Shown here: positions 53,114 through 61,589 of the stretch, piece by piece | Position numbering within the stretch: position 1 is the first letter of the stretch | Layout: each line of letters opens with the position of its first letter | NCBI RefSeq assembly: GCF_017876795.1 | Contig: NZ_JAGIOR010000001.1 | Span: 4,924,501-4,988,500, forward strand | DNA length: 64,000 nt | Direction of reading: 5' to 3' | Source of the DNA: Rhizobium leguminosarum | GTDB lineage: Bacteria; Pseudomonadota; Alphaproteobacteria; Rhizobiales; Rhizobiaceae | The notes under the pieces: generated by a model | The model's database searches: none | Seen by the model: the letters and a program-made list of their open reading frames with translations, nothing else | What the model was told of the DNA's origin: nothing | Made by a program: the position numbers and the translations under genes

Positions 53114-54046
53114 GAGGCTGCCCCAAAAAGATATGAGTGATTTCAGCCAGTTGTGATTCCCTCGGATTTGCGAAGATTCGATGGAGTGCACAATGGCCTA
53201 GACTGAAACCACCCGACAGCAATATGTCCGTCGGACGAGCCGATATGCAAGCGATGTTACCGATCGCGAATGGGAATTTATTGCGCCGTTCATGCCCGCG
53301 CCACGGCGCCTGGGCCGGCCACGCAAGACCGATCTGCGCGAGGTTTTAAACGCCCTTCTCTATATCGCTTCGACAGGCTGCCAGTGGCGGATGCTGCCGA
53401 AGGACTTTCCGCCCTGTTCAACGGTGCAGCGGTATTTCTATGAATGGCGGGCAATGGGTCTTTGGCCACGGATCAACCACCACCTCGTCATGGAGGCACG
53501 GGAGCTGGACGGGAAGGAAGCTTCACCGACGGCTGGCGCCATCGACAGCCAAAGCGTCAAAACTACTGAAAGCGGCGGTATTCGGGGCTTTGATGCGGGT
53601 AAGAAGATCAAGGGCCGCAAGCGCCACATCATTGTTGATACGCTCGGGCTGATGGTCGGCCTCATGGTGCACAGCGCTGATATCCAGGACCGCGACGGCG
53701 CTCCCGATCTCCTGAAATCTATCCGCAACCGATGGCCGTGGCTCCTTCATGTCTTCGCCGATGGCGGCTATGCGGGCGACAAGCTGAAAAAGCGGCTGCA
53801 GAAAATAGGAAAATGGACACTCGAAATTATCAAGCGTACCGACAAGGCCAAGGGTTTCGAAATCCTGCCGCGCCGCTGGGTCGTCGAGAGGACGTTCGCC
53901 TGGCTGGGACGATGCAGAAGATTGGCCAAGGACTTCGAGACATCCATCGCTTCAGCAGAAGCCTGGATAACCATCGCTCACATCCGAATGCTCACCAGGC
54001 GGCTGGCAAGATACGGATATCGTTGAAACCTTTTCGAGTCAGACTC
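53114..54046 (+). mobile_element. IS5-family element (IS427-like), 933 bp
   Basis: Imperfect 17-bp terminal repeats begin GAGGCTGCCCC at the left and, on the other strand, GAGTCTGACTC at the right, with 13 of 17 positions identical. A 3-bp TGA duplication flanks the element (53111-53113 and 54047-54049). That fits the TNA target duplications of the IS427 group. It contains one transposase frame with an early stop. Confidence 0.8.
53193..54026 (+). pseudogene. IS5-family transposase with a nonsense codon at position 3
   Basis: The frame from ATG 53193 reads M-A-stop (TAG 53199-53201) and then runs uninterrupted to 54026. It covers TETTRQQYVRRTSRYASDV and the DDE transposase (GAIDSQSVKTTESGG, VFADGGYAGDKL, RRWVVERTFAWLGRCRRL). 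A TGG-to-TAG change is likely. Translation could restart only at ATG 53292, losing about 30 residues, so activity is doubtful. Confidence 0.82.
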
Positions 54047-54156
54047 TGAGAGAACGGATCACTGAGATGCAGATGATGATCGAGGGACAGTCACACTTCC
54101 AGCCTTTCGGCTTATCCTATTGGGGTTTCGAAGATCTCAATAAGGGAGTTGGAAGC

Positions 54157-55224
54157 ATGACTGCCTCTTATGAATACCATATCGGGGTCGACTACCACAA
54201 ATCCTACAGCCACCTGGTGGTTCAGGACAGCAGCGGCAAGACGCTGAGATCCGGCCGGGTGAAGAACGACCGACAGTCGCTGGGCGGGTTTCTCGAACGC
54301 TATCGGGAGAACTCGCATGCGGTTGTCGAGGCGACGCGCAACTGGATGGTGATGTACGACTGGCTCGACGACATTTGTGATGATGTCGTTCTCGCCCATC
54401 CGCTGAAGGTCAAAGCGATCGCCGACGCCAAGATCAAGACCGACAAGATCGACGCGACGGTGCTGGCACATCTGCTCAGAGCCGATCTGGTACCCGAAGC
54501 CTGGGCGCCAAGCGAGAGATCGCGGGACCTTCGCGTCGCGCTACGCGAACGGATGTTTTACGTGCGGCTGCGCACGATGACGAAGAACCGCATCGTCACG
54601 GTGTTCGACCGCTATCCGGAGCAGACGGCGCAATTGAAGAAGCTTGGCGACCTGTTTGGCAAGGCCGGCCGCGTCCAGCTGGCGCAGGTCAACGTCTCGG
54701 AGATCGACCGCATCCAGATCGATCGCGGTCTCGCCTTCATCGGCGACATCGACATGCGGATCAAACAGTCGGAAGCGACGATCCGGGCGATGACCAAGGC
54801 CAATGCCAACGTCAAGCTGTTGAAGACGATCCCCGGCATCGGCGAGTTCTTCGCCCGGCTGATCGATGCGGAGATCGACGACATATCGCGGTTCCGCCAC
54901 TCGAAGAAGCTTGCCGCCTATGCCGGGCTTGTGCCGTCGACCTATTCCTCCGGCGGCAAGACCTTCCACGGCAAGATCATCAAGCAGGGCAACAAGTGGC
55001 TGCGCTGGGCCTTTGTCGAAGCCGTCGCTCCTGCCATCGCCAGCGATCCACAGCTGCGCGCCCAATACGAGCATCTGAAGATCAAAGGAATAAACAAGGC
55101 GCGGGTTGCCATCGCGCGCAAGCTTCTGACGATCGCCTTCCAGATCCTGCGTGACCAGCGCGCCTACGAGCCGCGCGGCACCGCCACCATGGAAGGCGCG
55201 TCGACGATATCCCGGTTGTCCTGA
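54157..55224 (+). CDS. IS110-family (IS1111-like) transposase
   Basis: The protein has 355 residues from ATG 54157, with AAGGGAG 9 bases upstream. The N-terminal RuvC-like DEDD domain includes IGVDYHKSYSH (first Asp), VVEATRNW (Glu) and KTDKIDATVLAHLL (Asp). The C-terminal transposase domain has TIPGIGEFFARLIDAEI and AYAGLVPSTYSSGGKT with the conserved serine region. The family acts as an RNA-guided recombinase with a bridge RNA made from the element's own non-coding end. The gene is intact. Confidence 0.9.
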   Translation: MTASYEYHIGVDYHKSYSHLVVQDSSGKTLRSGRVKNDRQSLGGFLERYRENSHAVVEATRNWMVMYDWLDDICDDVVLAHPLKVKAIADAKIKTDKIDATVLAHLLRADLVPEAWAPSERSRDLRVALRERMFYVRLRTMTKNRIVTVFDRYPEQTAQLKKLGDLFGKAGRVQLAQVNVSEIDRIQIDRGLAFIGDIDMRIKQSEATIRAMTKANANVKLLKTIPGIGEFFARLIDAEIDDISRFRHSKKLAAYAGLVPSTYSSGGKTFHGKIIKQGNKWLRWAFVEAVAPAIASDPQLRAQYEHLKIKGINKARVAIARKLLTIAFQILRDQRAYEPRGTATMEGASTISRLS

Positions 55225-55428
55225 TGGTCGTTTAGCGAGCCCGGTAGAACTGGGCTGCGCTCCTCTAGGAGAATGGGAAACCGGGAGCCGAACGCCACTC
55301 TGTGACCGAAGCCCCAGGCATCAGGTCACGCATTGGAGACTGGTTCAAGAACCGACGGACAGCAAAGCGATCTGTCCGGCGGAAAGAGAGACTTTGCCGA
55401 TCGGTGCGAATGCCGGTCAAAACTTAAC
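55225..55428 (+). ncRNA. Candidate bridge RNA of the IS1111-like element
   Basis: The 204 bases between the transposase stop and the right subterminal repeat hold no gene but several hairpins: AGCCCGGT/ACTGGGCT (55238-55256), GGTTC/GAACC (55342-55353) and CGGACAG/CTGTCCG (55356-55378). IS1111-group elements encode their bridge RNA in this 3' position. The guide loops have not been matched to donor or target, so this is inference from position and structure. Confidence 0.45.
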
Positions 55429-55494
55429 CGAACCCAAGGAAAAGCCGCCAAATGCTGGTGTTCTGCCCCTTGCGTTCTTTCATTGGAGAAGACC

Positions 55495-55956
55495 ATGCAA
55501 CCGCGTTTCAACTTCGCCAAAGCCGCCCCCGATGCCTACAAGGCGATCGTCGCACTCGAGCAGTACGTCCAGTCCTCCGGATTGGAGCGCCGCTTCATCC
55601 ACCTGATCAAGCTGCGCGCCTCGCAGATCAATGGCTGCGCCTATTGCGTCGACATGCATGTGAAGGAAGCCCGTCATGATGGGTTGAGCGAGCAGTGGAT
55701 CAACCTGATGTGTGTCTGGCGGGAATCACCTGTTTATGACGCCCGCGAACGGGCGCTGCTCGGCTGGGTCGACGCCGTGACGAACATTGCCAAGTCAGGC
55801 GCGCCGGATGCCGATTACGAGACGCTGAAGGCGCATTTCTCCGAGGAGGAAATGACGAAGATCACCGTAGCGATCGGCGCGATCAATATCTGGAACCGTC
55901 TTGCCGTCGGCTTCCGCTCGCAGCATCCGATCGATGCGGCAGTCAAGGCAGCTTGA
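55495..55956 (+). CDS. AhpD-like carboxymuconolactone decarboxylase family protein
   Basis: The protein has 153 residues from ATG 55495, with TTGGAGAAG upstream. It has the AhpD-type active-site motif SQINGCAYCVDMHVKEA (Cys-x2-Cys, then His), with helices VWRESPVYDARERALLGW and TKITVAIGAINIWNRLAVGF. Members reduce peroxides or couple to thiol redox partners. It may originally have been linked to the Rrf2 regulator upstream; two insertion sequences now separate them by 2.4 kb. Confidence 0.85.
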   Translation: MQPRFNFAKAAPDAYKAIVALEQYVQSSGLERRFIHLIKLRASQINGCAYCVDMHVKEARHDGLSEQWINLMCVWRESPVYDARERALLGWVDAVTNIAKSGAPDADYETLKAHFSEEEMTKITVAIGAINIWNRLAVGFRSQHPIDAAVKAA

Positions 55957-56243
55957 GCCCAATGCGATAAAGGTGAGCGAGGGATGGCGAGGTCGTGGCA
56001 TACCCTCTCCTCGCCTCAGTCCAAAGGAGGGGTTAAGACCGGTGGCTCAAACCCAGGCAAAGGTGCCGGCAGGCGGATGGGGCCCCACGGCACCGCGTTG
56101 AACCAGGAAGTGTGGCGTGTCATCCGCTGCATCGACGGCGAGAGTTTGGCAAAACAGGCCCCCAAGTTCCGTCATCCCAGGCCTTGAGCCTGGGATCCAC
56201 GCCCCGCCCGATGGAGGCCAGCCTAGATCCTCGGGTCAAGCCC
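55957..56243. other. Intergenic region with dispersed palindromes, no gene
   Basis: Frames here lack ribosome-binding sites and known motifs. Near 56173-56200 GTCATCCCAGG ... CCTGGGAT is a palindrome of a type common in alphaproteobacteria. A second palindrome, CCTCGGG-TCAAG-CCCGAGG, was split by the IS4-type insertion. Its halves are at 56229-56243 and 59348-59362. Confidence 0.5.
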
Positions 56244-56751
56244 CATAGGCGCTAACTTAGTCTTGACGGTGATGATCGCGGGTGATTCACCTTGGTCATG
56301 AGCGATTCGTTACAAGCAGTGGATTGGGACGACCTAGTGGAACGGCTAGGCTCGGCGGAAGAGCTGGAGGCGAGCGCACGCGAGGCCGGGGCGCTGCTTC
56401 GCAAACGGCAGGTGGGCGGCGCGGCCGACCTGCTGCGATTGTGTTTCGCCTATGTGCTTGGTGGTTTTTCGCTTCGAACCTTGGCGGCCTGGGCCGATCA
56501 GCGGGGGCTCGCGTCGATGTCCGACGTGGCTATGCTTAAGCGTCTGAAGGCCAGCGCCGATTGGGTGGGCTATCTGGTTTCGGAGTTGCTTGCCGAGCGC
56601 TGCCCCGAAGCCTTCGCCGGTATGCGTAGTGACCTGCGGCTGATGGCGGTTGACGCCACGGTCGTTGCACCGCCTGGGCCTAAGGATCTGACGCCATATA
56701 AGCACTGCATATTTTGACAAACCGGTGTCTGGCTTATGTCCGGATTGAAGG

Positions 56752-57093
56752 TCAGTAGTTGCGACCGTTTTGCTGTTTGAGCTTCTTGATACGGTGCCGT
56801 TGATAGGCGTCGATTTGCCGGAACGGCGGCATCCGTTTGTTAAAGATGAGATGCGTGATGGAGACGATGCAGGGGGTTTTGGTTTCCGGTCCGCCGATGT
56901 CCAACGCGCACACAATCCCGCCCTCTTCTCCCATGTAGAAAAGGCTTGTCACGTTGCAACCATCGGGGATCTCGAGATCCGGGGATTGCTTGGTCAGCGT
57001 TATTTTAAGCGTTTGAGACAGCCTCGTTTCGAGGGGAAGTGACGCCTCGAGTTCACGAACAAGGTGATCGGTTTTCTCAGGATCATCGATCAT
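56752..57093 (-). CDS. Passenger protein of the ISAzo13-type element (113 aa)
   Basis: I do not recognise a family. From ATG 57093, MIDDPEKTDHLVRELEAS leads to a region with sheet-like segments (GGIVCALDIGG, PCIVSITHLIF) and ends in a basic tail (YQRHRIKKLKQQNGRNY). The start overlaps the transposase stop by 11 bases, so the two are translated together. An accessory role in transposition or an unrelated cargo are both possible. The basic tail would fit nucleic-acid binding. Confidence 0.6.
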   Translation of the reverse strand: MIDDPEKTDHLVRELEASLPLETRLSQTLKITLTKQSPDLEIPDGCNVTSLFYMGEEGGIVCALDIGGPETKTPCIVSITHLIFNKRMPPFRQIDAYQRHRIKKLKQQNGRNY

Positions 57094-58330
57094 CGGCAAC
57101 ACTCTCGGCGATAGCGCTATCGGACACAACGGAGGTGGGCGAAATCGTGTAGTTCCACTCACCGTGGAAGGGATCACGATCAATATTGATTGCATTCATT
57201 TCAGCATCGGTGATCTTGATGGCCTTGGGATAGTCATTTTCGTCGAGGCAACATTGAACGTCGAGCCCGTTGGCCGTCGTCGTGGCCCCGATCAGTTGAA
57301 CGATGACCTCATGACTGACGAGGGGCTTGCCGCGCCAATTCTGTGTGATGAATGCAAATAGCCGGTGTTCTATGCGGTTCCATTTGCTGGTCCCCGGCGG
57401 GTGGTGAGCGACCGTGATAGCTAACCCAGTTTCATTGGCGAATGATTGAAGCTCGCGCTTCCACAGTCGCACACGGGCCCCGTTGCTGCCACCGCAATCG
57501 GCGGTAATGAGTAGACCGGTTGAACCAGGATAGCGGCTCTTTCCCAAGACATTCCACCACCGTCGAATGCTCTCTACGGCAAAGGCGGCGGTGTCATGAT
57601 CGATGCCGACATTCACCCAACCCGAGTTGTTGGTGATGTCGTAGACGCCGTAAGGTGCGACCTTGCCGAGTTCGGGTATCTTGAAGTCGTGAACGCGCAC
57701 GGGTTCGGGGCCGCCTTTGGGACGCAGCTCACGCCCGCCGTTCTTGAAATCGCCAACCAGCTCCTTTTTCTTTGTGTCGACCGAAATGGCGGCCTGGCCG
57801 GCCGCCTGGAACTGCTTGATCTTCTCGTTGATGTGTTCGAACTGGGTGTCGCGGTCAGGATGAGACGCCCCCTCCAAGGTCTTCTTGTTGGCCTGGAGGC
57901 TGAAGCCAAGCTTGCGCAGCAGCCGACCAACCAACTTCTGGCTGGCCGTAAAGCCGCGTTGTGCCAATGCGCCGGCAAGGTGGCGCTGGCTTCTGCTCAC
58001 CCACAACAATGCTGCTTCAGGGTCGCCACGGATCGCCGATTGAACCAATTCTTCAAGTGCAGCCAAGAGGCCCGGCTCAGTCTCGATCTTTGGCCTGCGG
58101 CCGCCGCCCGGCCGCCGAACCCGGCGTTCCAGTCGTGCATCTGCGGTCCGCAACTCCGTAAGACCGCGCCCGATCGTACTGCGCGCAACGCCGGTCGCCG
58201 CCGAAACCGCCGTCACTCCACCCCGGCCCGCCGCGCGAGCCTCGGTTGCCGCCAACAAACGCCGTGCCCGCTCATCGAGATAAGGCGCAAGCGTCTCAAA
58301 GCGAGCTTTGATCGCCGCGATATCAATCAT
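57083..58330 (-). CDS. ISAzo13-family DDE transposase
   Basis: The 415-residue protein has an N-terminal helix-turn-helix region (VTAVSAATGVARSTIGRGL, then GGGRRPKIETEPGLLAALEEL). The DDE domain includes Asp in AISVDTKKKELVGDF, Asp in LLITADCGGSNGARV, and Glu in WNRIEHRLFAFI. It matches the Rhodopirellula-type transposase family that defines ISAzo13. The frame is intact, so this is probably the youngest insertion of the cluster. Confidence 0.87.
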   Translation of the reverse strand: MIDIAAIKARFETLAPYLDERARRLLAATEARAAGRGGVTAVSAATGVARSTIGRGLTELRTADARLERRVRRPGGGRRPKIETEPGLLAALEELVQSAIRGDPEAALLWVSRSQRHLAGALAQRGFTASQKLVGRLLRKLGFSLQANKKTLEGASHPDRDTQFEHINEKIKQFQAAGQAAISVDTKKKELVGDFKNGGRELRPKGGPEPVRVHDFKIPELGKVAPYGVYDITNNSGWVNVGIDHDTAAFAVESIRRWWNVLGKSRYPGSTGLLITADCGGSNGARVRLWKRELQSFANETGLAITVAHHPPGTSKWNRIEHRLFAFITQNWRGKPLVSHEVIVQLIGATTTANGLDVQCCLDENDYPKAIKITDAEMNAINIDRDPFHGEWNYTISPTSVVSDSAIAESVADDR

Positions 58331-59479
58331 CCAGGTCGCTCAAATTCATTCGCCCACTGAATCAGAAAGTTTAACCTCCGTCCAGCATCGCTCATCTCTA
58401 CACCAAGTAATCTACCAAGATCTAACGAATCGTTTGTTCCGTCTCAGGCCCTAAGCGGGCCTACTGGATGGTGCATACGGTGTTCGACCTTTCACGGCTG
58501 AAGCTCTGTTCGGTTGAAGTCACCGATCGTCGTGAAGCCGAACGGCTGTCGCGCGGCGTCAGGGCCGGCGAGCTTCGGATCGCCGACCGTGCCCATGCCA
58601 AGGCGACCGATCTGGCTACAGTGGTCAAGGCTGGGGCTGATTTTCTGGTCCGCGCCCCTTCCAGCTATCCGCGCTTGCTGGATGGCGACGGCCACCTGCT
58701 GGATCGCTTGGCGCTCTGCCGCGAAGCGGGCGACAAGGGTGTGCTTGATCGGTCCGTGAGGATCCAGGACGGCAAGTCCAAGATCGAGGTGGCGGCACGG
58801 GTGGTGATCTTACCTTTACCGCCTGAGGCCGCCGCAAAAGCCAGGCGAGCGGCACGCCGGTTGGCGGCCAAGGCGCGATACAAGCCTAGCGATGCCGGCA
58901 TCGAGATGGCCGGCTACCTGGTGCTGCTGACTTCGCTCGCAGCCGACGACTGGCCGCCGGAGCGGCTCGCCTCGACCTATCGGCTGCGATGGCAGATCGA
59001 ACTGGCCTTCAAACGCATGAAGTCGTTGATCGGTTTGGAAAGCCTGCGCGCCAAGGACGCTGACCTGGCCCGCTTGTGGATCAACATCGCCTTGCTCGCC
59101 GCGCTGCTGGCCGAAGACGACCTGCCGGCCCTCGATCCCGAGGCGCCGGACTCTCTCCCCCTGGCGGCTTGAACCGATCCACATTGCCGATCTGGCGTCT
59201 TGTTGCCATCGCCATTACCAACATCTCTATCGCCGTCTTGCACGCGACCGTCAGGCCGATCGCCATCGGCCAGCTGCTTCATCGGCTGCGCGAGCCACCG
59301 CGAAGACGACGCGCCATCGCACATCGACAGCTAAGTTAGCGCCTATGGGGTCAAGCCCGAGGATGACGGAGTGTGGGGTGTTTTCTGGAGCAAGAACGGC
59401 GAGGAATAGGGCGCGGCTGCGATTTTTACGTGGGCTTCTCACCTCCTGCCCTACGGCGCCTTTATGATGGCATCCCAAT

Positions 59480-59506
59480 AACCGACCCGAAAATCTCGGG
59501 TCGGTT
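59480..59506 (-). terminator. Terminator of the 55-aa gene
   Basis: AACCGACCCGA and TCGGGTCGGTT pair perfectly (11 bp) around a 5-base loop, 10 bases beyond the stop of the minus-strand frame at 59517. On that strand the stem is followed by ATTGGG after the stem's own TT. Confidence 0.65.
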
Positions 59507-59516
59507 GAATATAACG

Positions 59517-59684
59517 TCACTCGTAATTCGGAGTGGCTCGCACGGCAACGGCATCAGGCGATGGGCCTGAGAGGTCGATGCTGTTGAAGAGGTCGCGGAC
59601 AACTTTCGCGATTTCCTCTGCGGAAGCGCCCTTGGCGTATTCTTCCTGCATGCGGCGTCTTACAAGCTTTTCCAAATCTGACAT
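59517..59684 (-). CDS. Small hypothetical protein (55 aa)
   Basis: ATG 59684 is preceded by GAGGTGAG and opens MSDLEKLVRRRMQEEYAKG. The body ASAEEIAKVVRDLFNSIDL is a predicted amphipathic helix and the tail is polar. The gene has a good ribosome-binding site and a strong terminator 10 bases after its stop. That makes it more credible than its size suggests. No family is recognised; there is no signal peptide or cysteine. Confidence 0.6.
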   Translation of the reverse strand: MSDLEKLVRRRMQEEYAKGASAEEIAKVVRDLFNSIDLSGPSPDAVAVRATPNYE

Positions 59685-59782
59685 AACTCACCTCATCAAA
59701 TCCGGCGCAGGAAGAAGTGTCGCGTCATGGCTGAGCAGAGGCAAGTTACGTTTTGTTTAGAATGGCTTACCGATTTGTAATG

Positions 59783-60421
59783 TTAGAGCGCGATGTAGCG
59801 GTCGGCACGGTGATTGATGGCGACGAAGAGGTTGAGGACGACGGCGCCGAGCACGGAATAGAAGACGACCGGCGGCGTGGTGACGAGGAAGGCGGCGGCG
59901 AGCACGCACAGATCGATGGCGAGCTGGACGAGGCCGGCGCGGATGCCGAAACGCTCCTGAACATAGACGCCGAGAATGCCGACGCCGCCAAGGCTGGCGC
60001 GATGGCGATAAAGCGCCAGCACGCCGAAGCCGAGCAGCAGGCCGCCGAGAAGGGCCGCCCAGGCCGGATGGATGCTGGAAATGGAGAAGAAGCGCGACTG
60101 CACATCGGCAAGCACCGAGGTCAGGCCGATGGCGATGAAGGTCTTGATCGTGAAACCCATGCCGAGACGCTTCCACGACAGCCAGAAGAACGGCAGGTTG
60201 AGCAGGAAGAAGGCAAGGCCGAAATTGACGCCGAAGGCATAATGCAGAAGGAAAGCCACGCCGGCGGTGCTGCCGGTGAGAAGGCCGGCGCTGGCGAGCA
60301 CGTAGAGGCCGAGGGCGGCGACGAGGCTGCCGGAGAATATGCCCTGCACGTCTTCGATCGGGGCATGGCGCGTGGCGCTGGCATTCCAGAAGCCGCCAAG
60401 GGCATTGATGAGCTGTGTCAT
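59783..60421 (-). CDS. YitT-family membrane protein, paralogue 2
   Basis: The protein has 212 residues from ATG 60421, with GGAGAC upstream; an in-frame ATG at 60457 is an alternative. It shares with the protein at 51817-52449 the segments GFTIKTFIAIGLTSVL, YRHRASLGGVGILGVYVQERF and LGAVVLNLFVAINHRADRYIA. Five to six membrane helices are predicted. The two genes have the same orientation, so recombination between them could delete the IS cluster. Function is unknown. Confidence 0.82.
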   Translation of the reverse strand: MTQLINALGGFWNASATRHAPIEDVQGIFSGSLVAALGLYVLASAGLLTGSTAGVAFLLHYAFGVNFGLAFFLLNLPFFWLSWKRLGMGFTIKTFIAIGLTSVLADVQSRFFSISSIHPAWAALLGGLLLGFGVLALYRHRASLGGVGILGVYVQERFGIRAGLVQLAIDLCVLAAAFLVTTPPVVFYSVLGAVVLNLFVAINHRADRYIAL

Positions 60422-60583
60422 GTCGCCAGTCTCCACGGCAGACGAGTTCAAGGACACGCCGGAGAAGACCGGGCGCGGCGAAATTTTGCGTAATGAAATG
60501 AGCTTGAGCGCCTTGGCGTTTATCGCTGGGCTCGCTGCCGATGCGGTACAGTATCGGGTTTTTCGGTGAGCCGATCAAGCGAA

Positions 60584-60606
60584 ATAGGTAAGTAATACTG
60601 ACCTAT
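60584..60606. promoter_or_regulatory. ATAGGT/ACCTAT inverted repeat
   Basis: Six-base arms are separated by 11 bases between the methyltransferase stop and the YitT gene. It is possibly an operator for the leftward YitT gene, but its start is over 160 bases away. Confidence 0.2.
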
Positions 60607-60630
60607 AAAAACATCGCAAGAAATGTGCGC

Positions 60631-61563
60631 TCACGCCGGCTTGCGCGTAAGAAACAGAATGCCGGCAACCGGTTTGCCGCCATCTTTGCGAATGACCGTT
60701 TTGACGATCTTGAGGATTTCAAGGCCGTGACGGGCGAGCAGCTTCCGCACATAGGCTTCCGAATGGGCGTAACGCAGCGATGGGGCGAGATGAAAGCCGT
60801 CGCCCTCCCCCGCATCCTCGACGGAAAAGGCGATGTCGGCGCCGGCGGAGGCGAGGTCTTCGACGATGGCAAAGACGCTTTCGAGATTGCCGAGATACAT
60901 CAGCACATCGGCTGCCGTCACCAGGTCGGCGCGATGTCGCGCCGCATCGGTAAACAGGCCGGAGAGATCGGACGCGAGCGACAGATCGGCCTGGGCGAGA
61001 CTGTCATAGACCTGTTTCTCGGCGGCCTTAGCCAGCATGTTCTGCGAGAGATCGAAGCCTTCGAGCCGACCGACGCCGGCGCCGATTTCCGGGCCGAGCA
61101 GGCCGGTGCCGCAGCCGAGATCGACGGCGCATTCATAATGCCTGCCGGTGGAGGCGACGAGGGCTGCGAGCTTCTGCGGGACGCTGTAATCGAGTTTTTC
61201 GACGAGCGCTGATTCGAAACGGTCGGCATAATCGTCAAACAGGCGCTCGACATAGCGGCTCGGCGGCCGGTCGGGTGTGGCGGCGTCGCCGAGAAGGGCG
61301 AGCTTGAGGGCGGCGCCGAAAATGTCTTCGGGATCGAGGGCAAGCGTCCTGCGATAAGCCTCAATCGCGGCTTCGCCCTTGCCCGCCTTTTCGCGATAGG
61401 TGGCAAGGCGATACCAGCCGGCGGCCCAGCCGGGCACGAGCTCGAGGGCCTGCTCCATCAGCTCGGCGGCGGCTTCCGGCTCGCCGCCTTCTTCGAGCAT
61501 GCGGGCATAATCGGCGCGGCGGTCGGCGATAACGTCGCCAGAGGAAAGCTGGTGGGGCTGCAT
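60631..61563 (-). CDS. TPR-containing SAM-dependent methyltransferase
   Basis: The protein has 310 residues from ATG 61563. The N-terminal part (about 15-85) contains two TPR units (EAAAELMEQALELVPGWAAG and GEAAIEAYRRTLALDPED). The Rossmann methyltransferase domain has SAM motif AVDLGCGTGLLGPEIG and follow-on GFDLSQNML and VTAADVLMYLG. The longer in-frame start at 61632 lies inside a RIME-like repeat and is rejected. The substrate is unknown. Confidence 0.82.
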   Translation of the reverse strand: MQPHQLSSGDVIADRRADYARMLEEGGEPEAAAELMEQALELVPGWAAGWYRLATYREKAGKGEAAIEAYRRTLALDPEDIFGAALKLALLGDAATPDRPPSRYVERLFDDYADRFESALVEKLDYSVPQKLAALVASTGRHYECAVDLGCGTGLLGPEIGAGVGRLEGFDLSQNMLAKAAEKQVYDSLAQADLSLASDLSGLFTDAARHRADLVTAADVLMYLGNLESVFAIVEDLASAGADIAFSVEDAGEGDGFHLAPSLRYAHSEAYVRKLLARHGLEILKIVKTVIRKDGGKPVAGILFLTRKPA

Positions 61564-61589
61564 GAATAGACCTTGGCCATTTGTTTTGC

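Larger units (their letters stand above)
54108..55447 (+). mobile_element. IS110-family element, IS1111-like; ends approximate
   Basis: A DEDD transposase gene is bracketed by subterminal inverted repeats. The left copy at 54108-54130 (CGGCTTATCC ... GGGTTTCG) matches the right copy at 55429-55447 (CGAACCC ... AAGCCG) on the opposite strand. Subterminal repeats and a longer 3' non-coding part are features of the IS1111 group. True ends are a few bases outside these repeats and no target duplication was identified, as expected. Confidence 0.65.
56685..58449 (-). mobile_element. ISAzo13-type element inserted in the IS4 transposase gene
   Basis: The 1765-bp insert is bounded by the 6-bp repeat CCTAAG at 56679-56684 and 58450-58455. 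The host gene becomes continuous when it is removed with one repeat. The ends begin GATCTGACGCC at the left and, on the other strand, GCCTGAGACGG at the right, an imperfect inverted repeat. It encodes a transposase and one downstream passenger. Confidence 0.75.
56298..59172 (+). pseudogene. IS4-family transposase interrupted by an insertion
   Basis: The N-terminal part (MSDSLQAVDWDDLVERLG to VDATVVAPPGPK, 56298-56684) carries the first catalytic Asp. The C-terminal part (RAYWMVHTVFDLSRLK to the end, 58456-59172) has the second Asp (ELRIADRAH) and the IS4 signature Y-x2-R-x3-E-x6-K (YRLRWQIELAFKRMK). Excising the inner element and one CCTAAG restores an in-frame gene of about 368 codons. It is inactive as it stands. 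Confidence 0.88.
56244..59347 (+). mobile_element. IS4-family element split by an ISAzo13-type element
   Basis: The terminal inverted repeat CATAGGCGCTAACTTAG at the left end matches the right end in reverse complement over 17 bases. An 11-bp direct duplication GGGTCAAGCCC flanks it (56233-56243 and 59348-59358). Subtracting the inner element leaves about 1.33 kb, normal for the family. The insertion hit the loop of an intergenic palindrome. Confidence 0.88.

Noticed and set aside
54841..55078. Alternative frames inside the IS110-type transposase
   Set aside because: They overlap the conserved transposase domain and have no independent support.
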